64,000 bases of DNA from Brevundimonas sp. UBA4553 (GCF_002387245.1 NZ_DGLD01000013.1:1-64000), one strand, 5' to 3'; shown: positions 49,576 to 59,140, counted from the first letter of the stretch. The notes: generated by a model not told the origin, from the sequence alone. Numbers and translations are program-made.

Positions 49576-51843
49576 ATGGTGAAGGGCGGATTGACGACGA
49601 GGGGGCCTCGCAACCTCCTGCGCCAGATCCGCGAAGCCATGGCCGGCGGCGGCCCGGCGCAGGACCGGCTGGACATGGTGGTGCGCACCATCGCCCAGTC
49701 CATGGTCGCCGAAGTCTGCTCCATCTACCTGCGCCGCGCCTCGGGCGAGCTGGAGCTGTTCGCCACCCAAGGCCTGAACCCCGAGGCCGTGCACAATACG
49801 CGGCTGCGTCCGGGCGAGGGTCTGGTCGGCGAGGTGGCCCGGCTGGCCCAGCCGATCAGCCTGTCGGACGCGCCATCCCACCCCAGCTTCTCCTATCGCC
49901 CAGAAACCGGCGAAGATCCCTTCCACGCCTTCCTCGGCGCGCCCCTGCTGCGCGGCGGCCGGGCCATCGGCGTTCTGGTCGTCCAGAACCGCGCCGCCCG
50001 TCGCTATGACGAGGAAGAGGTCGAGGACATCCAGACCATCGCCATGGTCCTGGCCGAGACGGTGGCCTCGGGCGAACTGCTGGCCCAGGACGAACTGCGC
50101 GACGTCGAGGTGGCGCCCCACCGGCCCGAGCGGCTCAAGGGGCAGAAGTTCGCCGAAGGCCTGGCCTATGGCGTCGTCGTCCAGCACGAGGCGCCCCTGG
50201 CCCCCGAGCAACTGCTGTCCGACGATCCGGCTGCGGAGGAGCGGCGTCTGGCCGAAGCCCTGTCGGCGCTCAAGGCCGGCATCGACGAGATGCTGGAAGG
50301 CGGTCAGGGCAAGCTGGGCGGGACCTCGTTCGAGGTGCTGGAAACCTATCGCATGTTCGCCGACGACCGCGGCTGGAACCGGTCGCTGGAAGAGGCGGTG
50401 CGCTCGGGCCTGACGGCCGAGGCCGCCGTCGATCGGGTCCGCAACGAGCACCGCGCCCGCTTCGCCAAGGCCCGCGACCCCTATATCCGCGAGCGGCTGC
50501 ACGACTTCGAGGACCTGGCCAACCGCCTGCTGCGCGTGCTGGCGGGCGACAATCCGGGCCAGCGCGACCTGCCGGACGACGCCATTCTGGTGGCGCGTAA
50601 CCTCGGCCCCGCCGACCTGCTGGAATATCCGCGCCACAAGCTGCGCGGCCTCTTGCTGGAAGAAGGCTCGGCCGCCAGCCACGCGGCCATCGTGGCGCGG
50701 GCGCTGCAGATCCCCTGCGTCGGTCGCCTGCAAGGTCTGCGCGACCGTCTGTCCGAAGGTGATCAGGTCATCGTCGACGGCGAGACCGGCGAGGCCTATC
50801 TGCGTCCCCGCCCCGACATGCTGGCGGCGGTCCAGACCCGGATGGCCGTGCGCGACCAGCGCCGGGCCGAGTTCGACCTGCTGCGCGACACCCCGGCCGT
50901 CACCCGGGACGGCACCCGGATCACCATCCTGACCAACGCGGGCCTGGCCGTCGATCTGGAGAATCTCGACGCGACCGGAGCCGAGGGCATCGGCCTGTTC
51001 CGCACCGAGTTCCAGTTCATGGTCTCGGACGAGTTGCCGCGTCTGGACGCCCAGACGGCCCTCTACAAGCTGGTGCTGGATGCGGCGGGCGACCGTCCGG
51101 TCACCTTCCGCACCCTGGATATCGGCGGCGACAAGGTCCTGCCCTATATCGACAATGAGCGTGAAGAAAACCCGGCGCTCGGCCGTCGCGCCATCCGTCT
51201 GGGTCTGGACCGGCCGGCCCTGCTGCGAATGCAGGTGCGGGCGCTGCTGGCCGCCGCCGCCGGGCGCGAGCTGCGTGTCATGTTCCCCATGATCGCCACC
51301 GTGGACGAGTTCCGCGCCGCGCGCGAACTGGTCGATGTCGAGTGCGACTGGGCGCGGCGTCGCGGGCGCCCCCTGCCGTCCCTGCTGCGCGTCGGGGCCA
51401 TGGTCGAATGCCCCAGCCTGTTGTGGCACCTGGACGCCCTGTTGCCGCTGACCGACTTCGTCTCGATCGGCACCAACGACCTGTTGCAGTACATGTTCGC
51501 CGCCGACCGGACCAATCCCCTGGTCTCGGATCGCTATGACCCCCTGTCGCCGCCGGCCTTGCGCGCACTGGCCGAGATCCAGCAGAAATGCGCCGACAGC
51601 GCCACGCCGGTGTCCGTCTGTGGCGAACTGGCCGGGCGCCCGCTGGAAGCCTTCGCCCTGATCACCCTGGGCTACACCCGGCTGTCGGCCCCGGCGGGCG
51701 GCGTGGGGCCGGTCAAGCGCATGATCCTGTCGGCTGACCTGCCGGCCGCGCGTCGCGGCATGGCGGTCCTGCTCGGCTCCTCGGCCGGATCGGTGCGCGG
51801 CGAAATCGAGTCCCTGGCGCGCAAGCTGAACGTTTCGGTCTGA
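49576..51843 (+). CDS. ptsP: Phosphoenolpyruvate-protein phosphotransferase PtsP (EI-Ntr)
   Basis: A 755-residue EI of the nitrogen-type PTS. An N-terminal GAF domain (about 20-160, containing VAEVCSIYLRRASGELELFAT) senses glutamine or related signals in homologues. The swivelling domain holds the phospho-His in GSAASHAAIVARAL, and the PEP-binding C-terminal barrel has GLFRTEFQFM and SIGTNDLLQYMFAADR. It feeds phosphate to HPr (11276-11569) and EIIA-Man (11566-11970). GGGAG lies before ATG. Confidence 0.97.
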   Translation: MVKGGLTTRGPRNLLRQIREAMAGGGPAQDRLDMVVRTIAQSMVAEVCSIYLRRASGELELFATQGLNPEAVHNTRLRPGEGLVGEVARLAQPISLSDAPSHPSFSYRPETGEDPFHAFLGAPLLRGGRAIGVLVVQNRAARRYDEEEVEDIQTIAMVLAETVASGELLAQDELRDVEVAPHRPERLKGQKFAEGLAYGVVVQHEAPLAPEQLLSDDPAAEERRLAEALSALKAGIDEMLEGGQGKLGGTSFEVLETYRMFADDRGWNRSLEEAVRSGLTAEAAVDRVRNEHRARFAKARDPYIRERLHDFEDLANRLLRVLAGDNPGQRDLPDDAILVARNLGPADLLEYPRHKLRGLLLEEGSAASHAAIVARALQIPCVGRLQGLRDRLSEGDQVIVDGETGEAYLRPRPDMLAAVQTRMAVRDQRRAEFDLLRDTPAVTRDGTRITILTNAGLAVDLENLDATGAEGIGLFRTEFQFMVSDELPRLDAQTALYKLVLDAAGDRPVTFRTLDIGGDKVLPYIDNEREENPALGRRAIRLGLDRPALLRMQVRALLAAAAGRELRVMFPMIATVDEFRAARELVDVECDWARRRGRPLPSLLRVGAMVECPSLLWHLDALLPLTDFVSIGTNDLLQYMFAADRTNPLVSDRYDPLSPPALRALAEIQQKCADSATPVSVCGELAGRPLEAFALITLGYTRLSAPAGGVGPVKRMILSADLPAARRGMAVLLGSSAGSVRGEIESLARKLNVSV

Positions 51844-51848
51844 GAACC

Positions 51849-51866
51849 AAGCGGAGCCGCTTTTCC
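51849..51866 (+). terminator. Weak hairpin after ptsP
   Basis: AAGCG and CGCTT pair around a 4-base loop, followed by TTTTCCC. It starts 6 bases after the ptsP stop. The stem is only 5 base pairs, so termination is uncertain. Confidence 0.35.
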
Positions 51867-51910
51867 CGCGTTGCCCGCGTGGAGCGCCTCGTCTAAGCGA
51901 AGGGGAGGGC

Positions 51911-53002
51911 GTGTTCGCGCCCGCACCAACGGATTCCCGCATGGATCAGGATCGGCAGAACGCGCCGTCCCTCGAGGACGCCGAGACGCTGGGCGAGGCC
52001 CTGCGTGCGGCCCGTCTCGCCTCGGGCCGCTCCATGGCCCAGCTGTCGACGATGACGCGGGTGCATCCGCGCTATCTGACGGCGCTGGAGCAGAACGAGT
52101 TTTCGGTCCTGCCGTCGCGCATCTTCTCCATGGGCTATGTCCGCGCCTACGCCGGGGCCCTGGGTCTGGACGAACTGACGGCGGTCGAGCGCTTCAAGCG
52201 CGAGTTTCCCGATGCCGCCGTGCCGCTGCAGGCCCCGACCGGCGCCGCCCTGCAGCAGATGCGCCGCACCTCGCCCCGGATCCTGGCCGCGCTGGGCGTC
52301 CTGGTTCTGGCCGTGGTCGGCTGGAACGTCTTTCAGCGCGTCGTCCGCATCGAGCCGCCGCATCCGTCCGACCTGGTCGCCGTGCCCAAGAACTGGGCCA
52401 AGGAAGCCGACTCTGAGGTCGAACGCGCCTTGTATCTGGGCGCGCCGCGCGCCGCGCCGCCAGACCAGACCACCCCGGCCCTTTACATCACGCCTGGTCT
52501 GGAGGCCCAGCTGACCGGCGTAGATCCCGACGATCCCAATGCGGTCGTGGCGGCCCTGCCCGGGCCCCCGGTCCAGGCCGCCTTCAACCCGCGCGGCGCC
52601 GTCTATGGCGCCTCGGCCACGGCCTCTCAGGTCATCCTGCAGGCCAGGAAGCCGGCCAGCCTGGTCGTGCGTCAAGGCGACGGCCGCGTCCTGTTCGCGC
52701 GTCAACTGGCGGCTGGCGAGGCCTGGCGGGCGCCGCCGAACGTCTCGGCCACGGTGGACGTCTCCGATCCGACCGCCTTCGACGTCTATCTGAACGGCGA
52801 GCATAGCGGGGCCCTGCCCGCGCCTCAGTCGCCGCTGGGCCAGCTGAACAGCCGCGCCCAGACGGAGGCGCGTCAGTCCGAGGCTCGGGCCGCCGCTGCG
52901 GCGGAAGCCCAGGCGCGGGCGCGCGCCGCCCAGGCCGCCGCCGCCCTGGCCGCAGCGCCGCCGCCCCTTCCTGTGGTCCCGGCAAGCCCGCCCGCCGGAT
53001 GA
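51911..53002 (+). CDS. RodZ-like protein: HTH, membrane span, DUF4115
   Basis: A 363-residue protein. A helix-turn-helix of the HTH_25 type (about 27-95, LGEALRAARLASGRSMAQLSTMT and IFSMGYVRAYAGALGLD) is followed by one membrane helix (ILAALGVLVLAVVGWNVF, about 121-138), a periplasmic linker and a C-terminal DUF4115 beta domain (about 225-300), then an Ala-rich tail. RodZ links MreB to the cell-wall machinery. A GTG start at 51911 has AGGGGAGG only 2-5 bases away; ATG 51941 is the alternative. It precedes ispG, as in many relatives. Confidence 0.87.
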   Translation: MFAPAPTDSRMDQDRQNAPSLEDAETLGEALRAARLASGRSMAQLSTMTRVHPRYLTALEQNEFSVLPSRIFSMGYVRAYAGALGLDELTAVERFKREFPDAAVPLQAPTGAALQQMRRTSPRILAALGVLVLAVVGWNVFQRVVRIEPPHPSDLVAVPKNWAKEADSEVERALYLGAPRAAPPDQTTPALYITPGLEAQLTGVDPDDPNAVVAALPGPPVQAAFNPRGAVYGASATASQVILQARKPASLVVRQGDGRVLFARQLAAGEAWRAPPNVSATVDVSDPTAFDVYLNGEHSGALPAPQSPLGQLNSRAQTEARQSEARAAAAAEAQARARAAQAAAALAAAPPPLPVVPASPPAG

Positions 53003-53066
53003 ATCGTCGCGGCCGGCGACTGATGTCGTGGTTTTGCCGTCGTTCCTCGCCTATGTTCCGCCCGAC

Positions 53067-54221
53067 ATGAGCGACCATTCCGAACTCGGCCACATCCGCC
53101 CCTGGCGCCACATCGAGCGCCGCAAGAGCCGCCAGATCATGGTGGGCTCGGTCGCGGTCGGCGGCGACGCCCCGATCAGCGTCCAGTCGATGACCAATAC
53201 GCCGACCACCGACGCGGCGGCGACGCTGAACCAGATCCGTCAGCTGGAGGAGGCGGGGGCCGACATCGTCCGCGTCTCCTGCCCGGACGAAGAGTCGACG
53301 GCGGCCTTCAGGACCATTGCACGCGAAGCCCGCGTGCCGCTCGTGGCCGACATCCACTTCCACTACAAGCGCGGCATCGAGGCAGCCCAGGCCGGGGCCG
53401 CCTGCCTGCGCATCAACCCCGGCAACATCGGCTCCATCGACCGGGTCAAGGAGGTCGTCCAGGCCGCTCGCGACCACGGCTGCTCCATGCGCATCGGCGT
53501 CAACGCCGGCTCGCTGGAGAAGGAGCTGCTGGAAAAATACGGCGAACCCTGTCCCGACGCCATGGTTGAAAGCGCGCTGAACCACGCCCGCATCCTGCAG
53601 GATCTGGACTTCCACGAGTTCAAGATCTCGGTGAAGGCGTCCGACCCCTTCCTGACGGTGGCCGCCTATCAGCAACTGGCCGACGCCATCGACTGCCCGC
53701 TTCACCTCGGCGTGACCGAGGCGGGCCCCTTGCGCACCGGCACCATCAAGTCGGCCATCGGCATGGGGAACATGCTATGGGCCGGTATCGGCGACACCAT
53801 CCGCGTGTCGCTGGCCGCCGATCCGGTGGAAGAGATCAAGGTCGGCTTCGATATCCTGAAATCTCTCGGCTTGCGCCACCGGGGGGTGAACATCATCGCC
53901 TGCCCGTCGTGCGCCCGTCAGGGCTTCAACGTCATCGAGACGGTGGCCATCCTGGAAGAGAAGCTGGCCCACGTCTCGACGGCCATGTCGCTGTCGATCA
54001 TCGGCTGCGTGGTCAACGGCCCGGGCGAGGCTCTCTATACCGATGTCGGTTTCACCGGCGGCGGCAAGGGCGCGGGCATGGTCTATCTGAACGGCAAGAT
54101 CGCCGGCAAACAGGCCAATGACGGCATGATCGACCACATCGTCGAACTGGTCGAACAGAAGGCCGCCGAGCTTGACGCCGCCCGCGCGGCGGCGGACGCT
54201 TCCCGTCACGCCGCCGAATAG
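53067..54221 (+). CDS. ispG: 4-hydroxy-3-methylbut-2-en-1-yl diphosphate synthase
   Basis: A 384-residue iron-sulfur enzyme of the non-mevalonate isoprenoid route, converting MEcPP to HMBPP. The TIM-barrel part has SVQSMTNTPTTD and PLVADIHFHYK. The 4Fe-4S ligands are the Cys pair in IACPSCARQGFN and the Cys in GCVVNGPGEA, with the conserved Glu in GEA. The flavodoxin-dependent form is indicated by the short, two-domain size. ATG 53067 gives the normal start. Confidence 0.97.
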   Translation: MSDHSELGHIRPWRHIERRKSRQIMVGSVAVGGDAPISVQSMTNTPTTDAAATLNQIRQLEEAGADIVRVSCPDEESTAAFRTIAREARVPLVADIHFHYKRGIEAAQAGAACLRINPGNIGSIDRVKEVVQAARDHGCSMRIGVNAGSLEKELLEKYGEPCPDAMVESALNHARILQDLDFHEFKISVKASDPFLTVAAYQQLADAIDCPLHLGVTEAGPLRTGTIKSAIGMGNMLWAGIGDTIRVSLAADPVEEIKVGFDILKSLGLRHRGVNIIACPSCARQGFNVIETVAILEEKLAHVSTAMSLSIIGCVVNGPGEALYTDVGFTGGGKGAGMVYLNGKIAGKQANDGMIDHIVELVEQKAAELDAARAAADASRHAAE

Positions 54222-54245
54222 AGGCGCGTGCAGGGAGAACGGTTC

Positions 54246-54500
54246 ATGGCTCGATCCTTTGTCATCGCCGGCGCAGTCGCCGCCCTTCTGGCTCTGAGCA
54301 CCGCATGCGCCCCCAAAGAGACGCCGCGCCCGACCATCGGCATGGCCAATCCGGCCTCCGTGTCCTGCGTGCAAAAGGGCGGCCAGAGTCAGATCCGCTC
54401 GACGGCCACGGGGCAGATGGGCGTCTGCCGCTTCGCTGACGGACGCGAGTGCGAGGAATGGGCCCTGCACCGCGAGAACCGTTGCGTTCGCCCCGACTGA
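54246..54500 (+). CDS. DUF333-type small lipoprotein
   Basis: An 84-residue protein. The signal AGAVAALLALSTAC ends in a probable lipid Cys at about 21. The mature part NPASVSCVQKGG, TGQMGVCRFADGRECEEWALHREN is the DUF333 pattern, with four Cys that can form two disulfides. Members are called putative hemolysins in databases, without evidence. AGGGAGAA lies upstream of ATG 54246. Confidence 0.87.
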   Translation: MARSFVIAGAVAALLALSTACAPKETPRPTIGMANPASVSCVQKGGQSQIRSTATGQMGVCRFADGRECEEWALHRENRCVRPD

Positions 54501-54514
54501 CTGCTGGAGCCGAC

Positions 54515-55111
54515 TTGAAACTCTACATCACCACCCCGTCGCCCTTCGCTCGCAAGGTTCGGATCGTCGCCCGCGAGAAGGGCCTGTCGGACCGCATCGA
54601 GGAGATTGCCGTCGATCCCTACGCCAACGCTCCCGAGTTGCTGGCGACCAATCCGGTGGTGCAGGTGCCGACCCTGATCGCCGAGGACGGCCTGCCCGTG
54701 ACCGACAGCCCGGTGATCGCCGAGTATCTGGACATGATCGGGTCCGGCCCGCGTCTCCTGCCGGCGGACGGGCTGGAGCGCTTGCGGGTCAAGCGCCTGG
54801 AGACCCTGGCCAACGCCACGCTGGAGATGGGGGTCAAGCTGGTGCTGGAGAAGCGCCGCCCGGAGCAGGAGCGCTCGCCGTCGTGGACGGAACGGTGGAC
54901 CTTCAACATGGGCCGGGCGCTCGACGCCCTGGAAGCCGCCGCGCCGCAGTCCGAAGATTTCAACATGGGCGTGTTGAGCGCCGGGATCGCCGTCAGCTGG
55001 ATCAGCTTCCGTCACCCTGACTACGACTGGAAGACGGGCCGTCCCAACCTGGTCGCGCTCCAGGCCGCGCTGGAGCAGCGCCCCAGCTTCCAGGCCACGA
55101 TCCCGGTCTGA
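54515..55111 (+). CDS. Glutathione S-transferase family protein
   Basis: A 198-residue GST. The N-terminal thioredoxin-like domain has LYITTPSPFARKVRIVAREKG (Ser in place of a catalytic Tyr or Cys), VVQVPTLIAEDG with the cis-Pro and VTDSPVIAEYLD for the glutathione gamma-Glu. The C-terminal domain is helical. The start is TTG at 54515 with GGAG 5 bases upstream. It follows the DUF333 gene closely. Substrate unknown. Confidence 0.9.
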   Translation: MKLYITTPSPFARKVRIVAREKGLSDRIEEIAVDPYANAPELLATNPVVQVPTLIAEDGLPVTDSPVIAEYLDMIGSGPRLLPADGLERLRVKRLETLANATLEMGVKLVLEKRRPEQERSPSWTERWTFNMGRALDALEAAAPQSEDFNMGVLSAGIAVSWISFRHPDYDWKTGRPNLVALQAALEQRPSFQATIPV

Positions 55112-55133
55112 CGTCGACGGCCCGGTGGTCGCC

Positions 55134-55916
55134 TTAGCGACCGATCAGTCCGGCCAGTTGCGCACCCTGGAAGGCGGCGAGGGCCAGCAACAGGCCTCCG
55201 ACGGCGTAGGTCAGCGCCTTGCGCGGCACCTTCTTGACGATCAGACCCGCGAACGGCGCGGCGATCAGGCCGCCGACCACCAGTCCCGCCACGGCGGCGG
55301 CGTGGTTTTCCAGCGCCCCCGCTTCTTCCCAGTGTCCCGTGACCAGAGCCCAGACGAAGGTGGCCGAGATGGCGACGGTCAGGAAGAACTCGGCGGTGTT
55401 GACGGTGCCGATGGCCTTGCGCGGCTCATGCCCGGCGCCGACCATGGCCGAGGACACGGTCGGACCCCAGCCGCCGCCGCCGATGGCGTCGAGGAAGCCG
55501 CCGACCACGCCGATGGGCGCCGTGATCCAGGCGGGCAGGCGGCGCGGCCTGACGTCATGTCCGGCTCGCCACAGAATCCAGACGCCGATCAGCGACAGGT
55601 AGGCGACGACGAAAGGTTTGATGATGTCCCCGTCGATCCCCGCCAGGACATAGGCGCCCAGGACGCCGCCGATCACGCCGGCGATGGCCAGCGGAATGAA
55701 CAGCCGCCATTCGACGTTCCTGTGCCAGGCGTGGCTGCCGGCGGAGGCGGCAGTGGTGAAGACCTCGGCCGCGTGAACGCTGGCCGAGGCCGTGGCCGGG
55801 GGCACGCCCAGGGCCAGCAGGACAGAGGACGAGATGACGCCATAGGCCATGCCCAGGGCGCCATCGACCGCCTGGGCCAGGACGCCCACCAGAAGGAACA
55901 GGAAGAAAGTGTCCAT
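55134..55916 (-). CDS. TauE/SafE-family membrane transporter (TSUP)
   Basis: A 260-residue integral membrane protein with about eight hydrophobic segments, of the TSUP group that exports sulfite or organosulfur anions. The N-terminal FLLVGVLAQAVDGALGMAYGVISSSVLLALGVPPATASASVHAAEV and the repeat-like GGFLDAIGGGGWGP are characteristic (segments quoted in parts: QAVDGALGMAYGVISS and GGFLDAIGGGGWGP). Substrate not determined. Single gene. Confidence 0.9.
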   Translation of the reverse strand: MDTFFLFLLVGVLAQAVDGALGMAYGVISSSVLLALGVPPATASASVHAAEVFTTAASAGSHAWHRNVEWRLFIPLAIAGVIGGVLGAYVLAGIDGDIIKPFVVAYLSLIGVWILWRAGHDVRPRRLPAWITAPIGVVGGFLDAIGGGGWGPTVSSAMVGAGHEPRKAIGTVNTAEFFLTVAISATFVWALVTGHWEEAGALENHAAAVAGLVVGGLIAAPFAGLIVKKVPRKALTYAVGGLLLALAAFQGAQLAGLIGR

Positions 55917-55999
55917 TCAGCCCCCTGGCCGCACTAAACGCTCAAGCGGCCGTCTGCACAAATAGCGTGAAACCGCTTTTGGTTGCCGGGTGCAGATGG

Positions 56000-56608
56000 T
56001 CAGGCGGGGCGCTCCAGTCGCGCCAGGGCGTCCAGCACGTCGCGTCCCGTGTAGGGCTTGATGACCATGGCGGCGGCCAGTTCGGCATTGGCGGCGGCGG
56101 CGCTGACATCGCCGGACAGGAAGATGACCGGCACCCCCCAGCGCGATTTCAGGCTGCGGGCCAGATCGGCGCCGCTGGCTTCTCCCGACAGATTGATGTC
56201 CAGCAGGGCCACGTCGATCGGATGAAGCGCGGTGGCGGCTTCGGCGGCCTCGGCGCTGTGGAAGGGACCGACGATGCGATGTCCGGCGGCGTCCAGCGCC
56301 TCGGTCAGGGCGGCGGCAGCCTCGGCGTCGTCCTCGACCAGCAGGACGGTCAATGGCTCGATCTGCGGCGTCGTCACAGGCGTCTCGGCCGGCGCCTGGC
56401 GCACCAGCACGGCGCGCACGGCGGGCCACAGTTCGCCCGCGGGACGGTCGGCGTCCAGGTCGAAGATCTGGGCCAGGGCCTTGAGTTCGGCGGCGGCTTC
56501 ATCCGACACAGTCGCCTCGGGACGCTCCAGAAGACCATCGTAGAGGGCGCAGAGCCGCGCCACATTCTCGTCCGCGCCGGCGGTGTAATCTGCGTTTCCG
56601 TCGAACAT
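56000..56608 (-). CDS. Response regulator with C-terminal receiver domain
   Basis: A 202-residue protein. The first 80 residues are helical and acidic, without a known fold. Residues 86-200 form a receiver: LLVEDDAEAA, phospho-acceptor Asp137 in ALLDINLSGE, FLSGD and the conserved Lys in VIKPYTG. There is no DNA-binding domain, so it may act through protein contact or within a phosphorelay. A ribosome site (AGGAGACAGG) precedes ATG 56608. No kinase gene is adjacent. Confidence 0.88.
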   Translation of the reverse strand: MFDGNADYTAGADENVARLCALYDGLLERPEATVSDEAAAELKALAQIFDLDADRPAGELWPAVRAVLVRQAPAETPVTTPQIEPLTVLLVEDDAEAAAALTEALDAAGHRIVGPFHSAEAAEAATALHPIDVALLDINLSGEASGADLARSLKSRWGVPVIFLSGDVSAAAANAELAAAMVIKPYTGRDVLDALARLERPA

Positions 56609-56796
56609 GCCTGTCTCCTGTCAAGTTTCAGCCCCCGTGCAGCTAGGGGTTTTGCATCTGCGAAGGAACCGGTCTGACGGGCTTGTGACGGCTGGTCACA
56701 ATCGCTCCATCGGCGCGTGTTCCGGCCTTGTCATCGACAGGCGGCGGTCCGGGGGGTAAGGCTCCGCCCTCGAAATTTCCTTCAAAGGACGCTCCC

Positions 56797-57864
56797 TTGC
56801 GACTGCCCCAGGCCCGGCTCGATCAGGTGCTCGACCGCTTCCACCAGGTGGAGGCGCGCATGGGCGCGGCTTCGGACGGCGCCGAGATCGTGCGCCTGTC
56901 GAAGGAACACGCCGAACTCAAGCCCGTGGCCGACGCGGTGCAGACCCTGGCCCGCGCCCGCGCCGAGGTGGAAGACCTGCAGGCCATGGCCTCGGATCCG
57001 GAAATGGCCGCCATGGCCGCCGACGAACTGGAGGCGCTGAACGCCCGCCTGCCCGAGCTGGAGCGGGAGGTCGCCCTGCTGCTGGCGCCGCGCGACGCGG
57101 ATGAAAACGCTTCGGCCGTGCTGGAAGTGCGGGCCGGCACCGGCGGGGACGAGGCCGCCCTGTTCGCCGGCGACCTGTTCCGCATGTATTCGCGCTACGC
57201 CCAGGGGCGCGGCTGGCGGGTCGAGATCGACAGCACGACCGAGGGCGAGGCCGGGGGCTACAAGGAAATCATCGCCACCGTCACCGGCGAGGGCGTCTTC
57301 GGCCGCCTGAAGTTCGAGTCGGGCGTCCACCGGGTTCAGCGCGTCCCCGCCACGGAGGCGCAGGGCCGCATCCACACCTCGGCGGCCACGGTCGCCGTTT
57401 TGCCCGAGGTCGAGGATGTCGAGATCGAAATCCACGACAAGGACATCCGCATCGACACCTTCCGCGCCTCCGGCTCAGGCGGCCAGCACGTCAACAAGAC
57501 TGATTCCGCGGTGCGCATCACCCACCTGCCCACCGGCATCGTGGTCACCTCGTCGGAGAAGTCGCAGCACGTGAACCGCGACAAGGCGATGCGGAACCTG
57601 CGTGTGCGGCTGTACGACATGCAGCGTCAGGCCAAGGACAGCGCCCGCTCCGACGCGCGCAAGTCGCAGGTCGGCTCGGGCGATCGGTCCGAGCGCATCC
57701 GCACCTACAACTTCCCCCAGGGGCGCGTCACCGATCACCGCATCGGCCTGACCCTGCACAGCCTGCCGCAGATCCTGGAGGGCGACATCGATCCCCTGCT
57801 GAACGCCCTGATCGCCGAGGATCAGGCCGCGCGTCTGGCGGATCTGGAAGCTGAGTTCAGCTAG
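56797..57864 (+). CDS. prfA: Peptide chain release factor 1
   Basis: A 355-residue class I release factor for UAA and UAG stop codons. The GGQ motif is in ASGSGGQHVNKTDSAVR and the UAG-specific PxT motif is PAT in VQRVPATEAQGR. The start is TTG at 56797 with AAAGGAC 6 bases upstream; this gives the normal N-terminus, while an in-frame ATG at 56728 adds 23 unlikely residues. In many relatives prmC follows directly; here yihY lies between. Confidence 0.97.
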   Translation: MRLPQARLDQVLDRFHQVEARMGAASDGAEIVRLSKEHAELKPVADAVQTLARARAEVEDLQAMASDPEMAAMAADELEALNARLPELEREVALLLAPRDADENASAVLEVRAGTGGDEAALFAGDLFRMYSRYAQGRGWRVEIDSTTEGEAGGYKEIIATVTGEGVFGRLKFESGVHRVQRVPATEAQGRIHTSAATVAVLPEVEDVEIEIHDKDIRIDTFRASGSGGQHVNKTDSAVRITHLPTGIVVTSSEKSQHVNRDKAMRNLRVRLYDMQRQAKDSARSDARKSQVGSGDRSERIRTYNFPQGRVTDHRIGLTLHSLPQILEGDIDPLLNALIAEDQAARLADLEAEFS

Positions 57865-57867
57865 GGA

Positions 57868-59100
57868 TCAGCGGCCCTTGATGCGCCGCTTCAGCACCTT
57901 GTCTCCCAGGGCCTCGGCGTATTTCAGGGTGAAGGCCAGGGCCGCCGGATTGCCCCGGCGCGGGCCGACCGAATCGGCCATGACCGCGCCGCGCTCGCCG
58001 ATGGGCAGGGGCGCGCCGGTGGTGGTGTCCAGCGCCGTCTGATGCTCGATCTCGGCGTTCAGGCGGGCGCCCATCAGGATCACCTGCACTGAAATCCACG
58101 TCCACAGCAGGAAGCCCATGGCCGCCGCCAGCGGGCCGTAGGAGTCGGTGCGGACGAAGTTGCTCAGGAACCAGCTGAACAGGAAGGACACCATCAGGCT
58201 GAGGCCGGCGGCGAACAGGGCGCCCGGGGTCAGCCAGCGCCAGCGCGCTCGCGCCCGGCACGGCCCCATGCGGTAGATCAGGGCCAGCGCCCCGACATAG
58301 CCGAAGAAGAGCAGCGGCCAGCGCAACGGCGCCAGATGCGCCCATTCCTCCTCGAGGCCGAAGACCGACAGAACCACAGGCACCCCGACCACCAGACCGG
58401 CGCTGATCAGCACCGCCAGCAGGGCCGAGACGGTGAAGGCCATGCACATCAGGTTGTAGGTGATGATGTTTCGGCGTTCGACCTCATGATAGGCGAGGTT
58501 CAGGCCATAGAAGAGCGTCTTCACCCCGCCGTTGGCCGCAAACAGCGTCAGGGCCAGGGTCCAGACCAGGGTGAAGGTCAACTGGCCGGTGGAGTTGCCG
58601 GCCAGACGCGTCATCTCGGCGCCCAGAAACTGGGCCACGTTCGACGGCAGGACCGAATAGAGGAAGCTCAGCCGCCCCCAGGCGTCGGCCGGATCGGCGA
58701 ACAGGCCGTAGATGGTGACGAAGGCGCCGAGGGTCGGAAACAGGGCCAGCAGCATGAAGAAGGTCACGCCGCCGGCGACGAAGCCCACCCGATCGCCGAA
58801 ATAGCCCATGCCGGTGCGCCAGGCGATGTCGATCCAGCCCTTGCGTGGGATATGGACCGGATGCTCGGCCAGGCGGCCGCGTCCCGGCTCCTTGCTGTCG
58901 AAATCCTCGGGGGTGGGGTCGCGCTGCGGCAAGGGCTCGGGGCGTTTGGGGCGCAGTTCGACGCCGAACCTGTGGCCTTGCGTGTAGACGAGATGCGCGG
59001 CCGTGGCGCCGGCCGCCAGACCGCCCGCCGCCGCGCCAATAAGCCGCCAGATCGCGCCGCTGGATCGCCTGTGCGACGACCGTCCGAAAAGATTCTGCAT
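57868..59100 (-). CDS. YihY/UPF0761-family inner membrane protein
   Basis: A 410-residue protein. The first 75 residues or so are a cytoplasmic and basic part with one short hydrophobic stretch (IWRLIGAAAGGLAAG). The YihY core starts near DIAWRTGMGYFGDRVGFVAGGVTFFMLLALFPTLGAFV and has about six membrane helices. The family was once called ribonuclease BN in error; its role is unknown. The start is uncertain: ATG 59106 or 59100, just after AGGAG. An EcfG promoter motif lies at 59116-59140. It sits between prfA and prmC on the opposite strand. Confidence 0.88.
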   Translation of the reverse strand: MQNLFGRSSHRRSSGAIWRLIGAAAGGLAAGATAAHLVYTQGHRFGVELRPKRPEPLPQRDPTPEDFDSKEPGRGRLAEHPVHIPRKGWIDIAWRTGMGYFGDRVGFVAGGVTFFMLLALFPTLGAFVTIYGLFADPADAWGRLSFLYSVLPSNVAQFLGAEMTRLAGNSTGQLTFTLVWTLALTLFAANGGVKTLFYGLNLAYHEVERRNIITYNLMCMAFTVSALLAVLISAGLVVGVPVVLSVFGLEEEWAHLAPLRWPLLFFGYVGALALIYRMGPCRARARWRWLTPGALFAAGLSLMVSFLFSWFLSNFVRTDSYGPLAAAMGFLLWTWISVQVILMGARLNAEIEHQTALDTTTGAPLPIGERGAVMADSVGPRRGNPAALAFTLKYAEALGDKVLKRRIKGR

Positions 59101-59115
59101 CCCCATCCGCTCCTG

Positions 59116-59140
59116 AACGGTCACGCTGTCTCTGCGTTCC
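59116..59140 (-). promoter_or_regulatory. Candidate EcfG/sigma-T promoter of yihY
   Basis: On the minus strand GGAAC (59140-59136), 16 bases, CGTT (59119-59116). It matches exactly, but is so close to the start codons at 59106 and 59100 that the ribosome site would lie at or upstream of the transcript start, so it may be a chance match or the mRNA may be leaderless. Confidence 0.45.

Noticed and set aside
56650..56796. Possible EcfG promoter ahead of prfA or the receiver gene (GGAAC near 56665, GTTCC near 56718)
   Set aside because: No CGTT lies 15-18 bases from either element in the proper direction.
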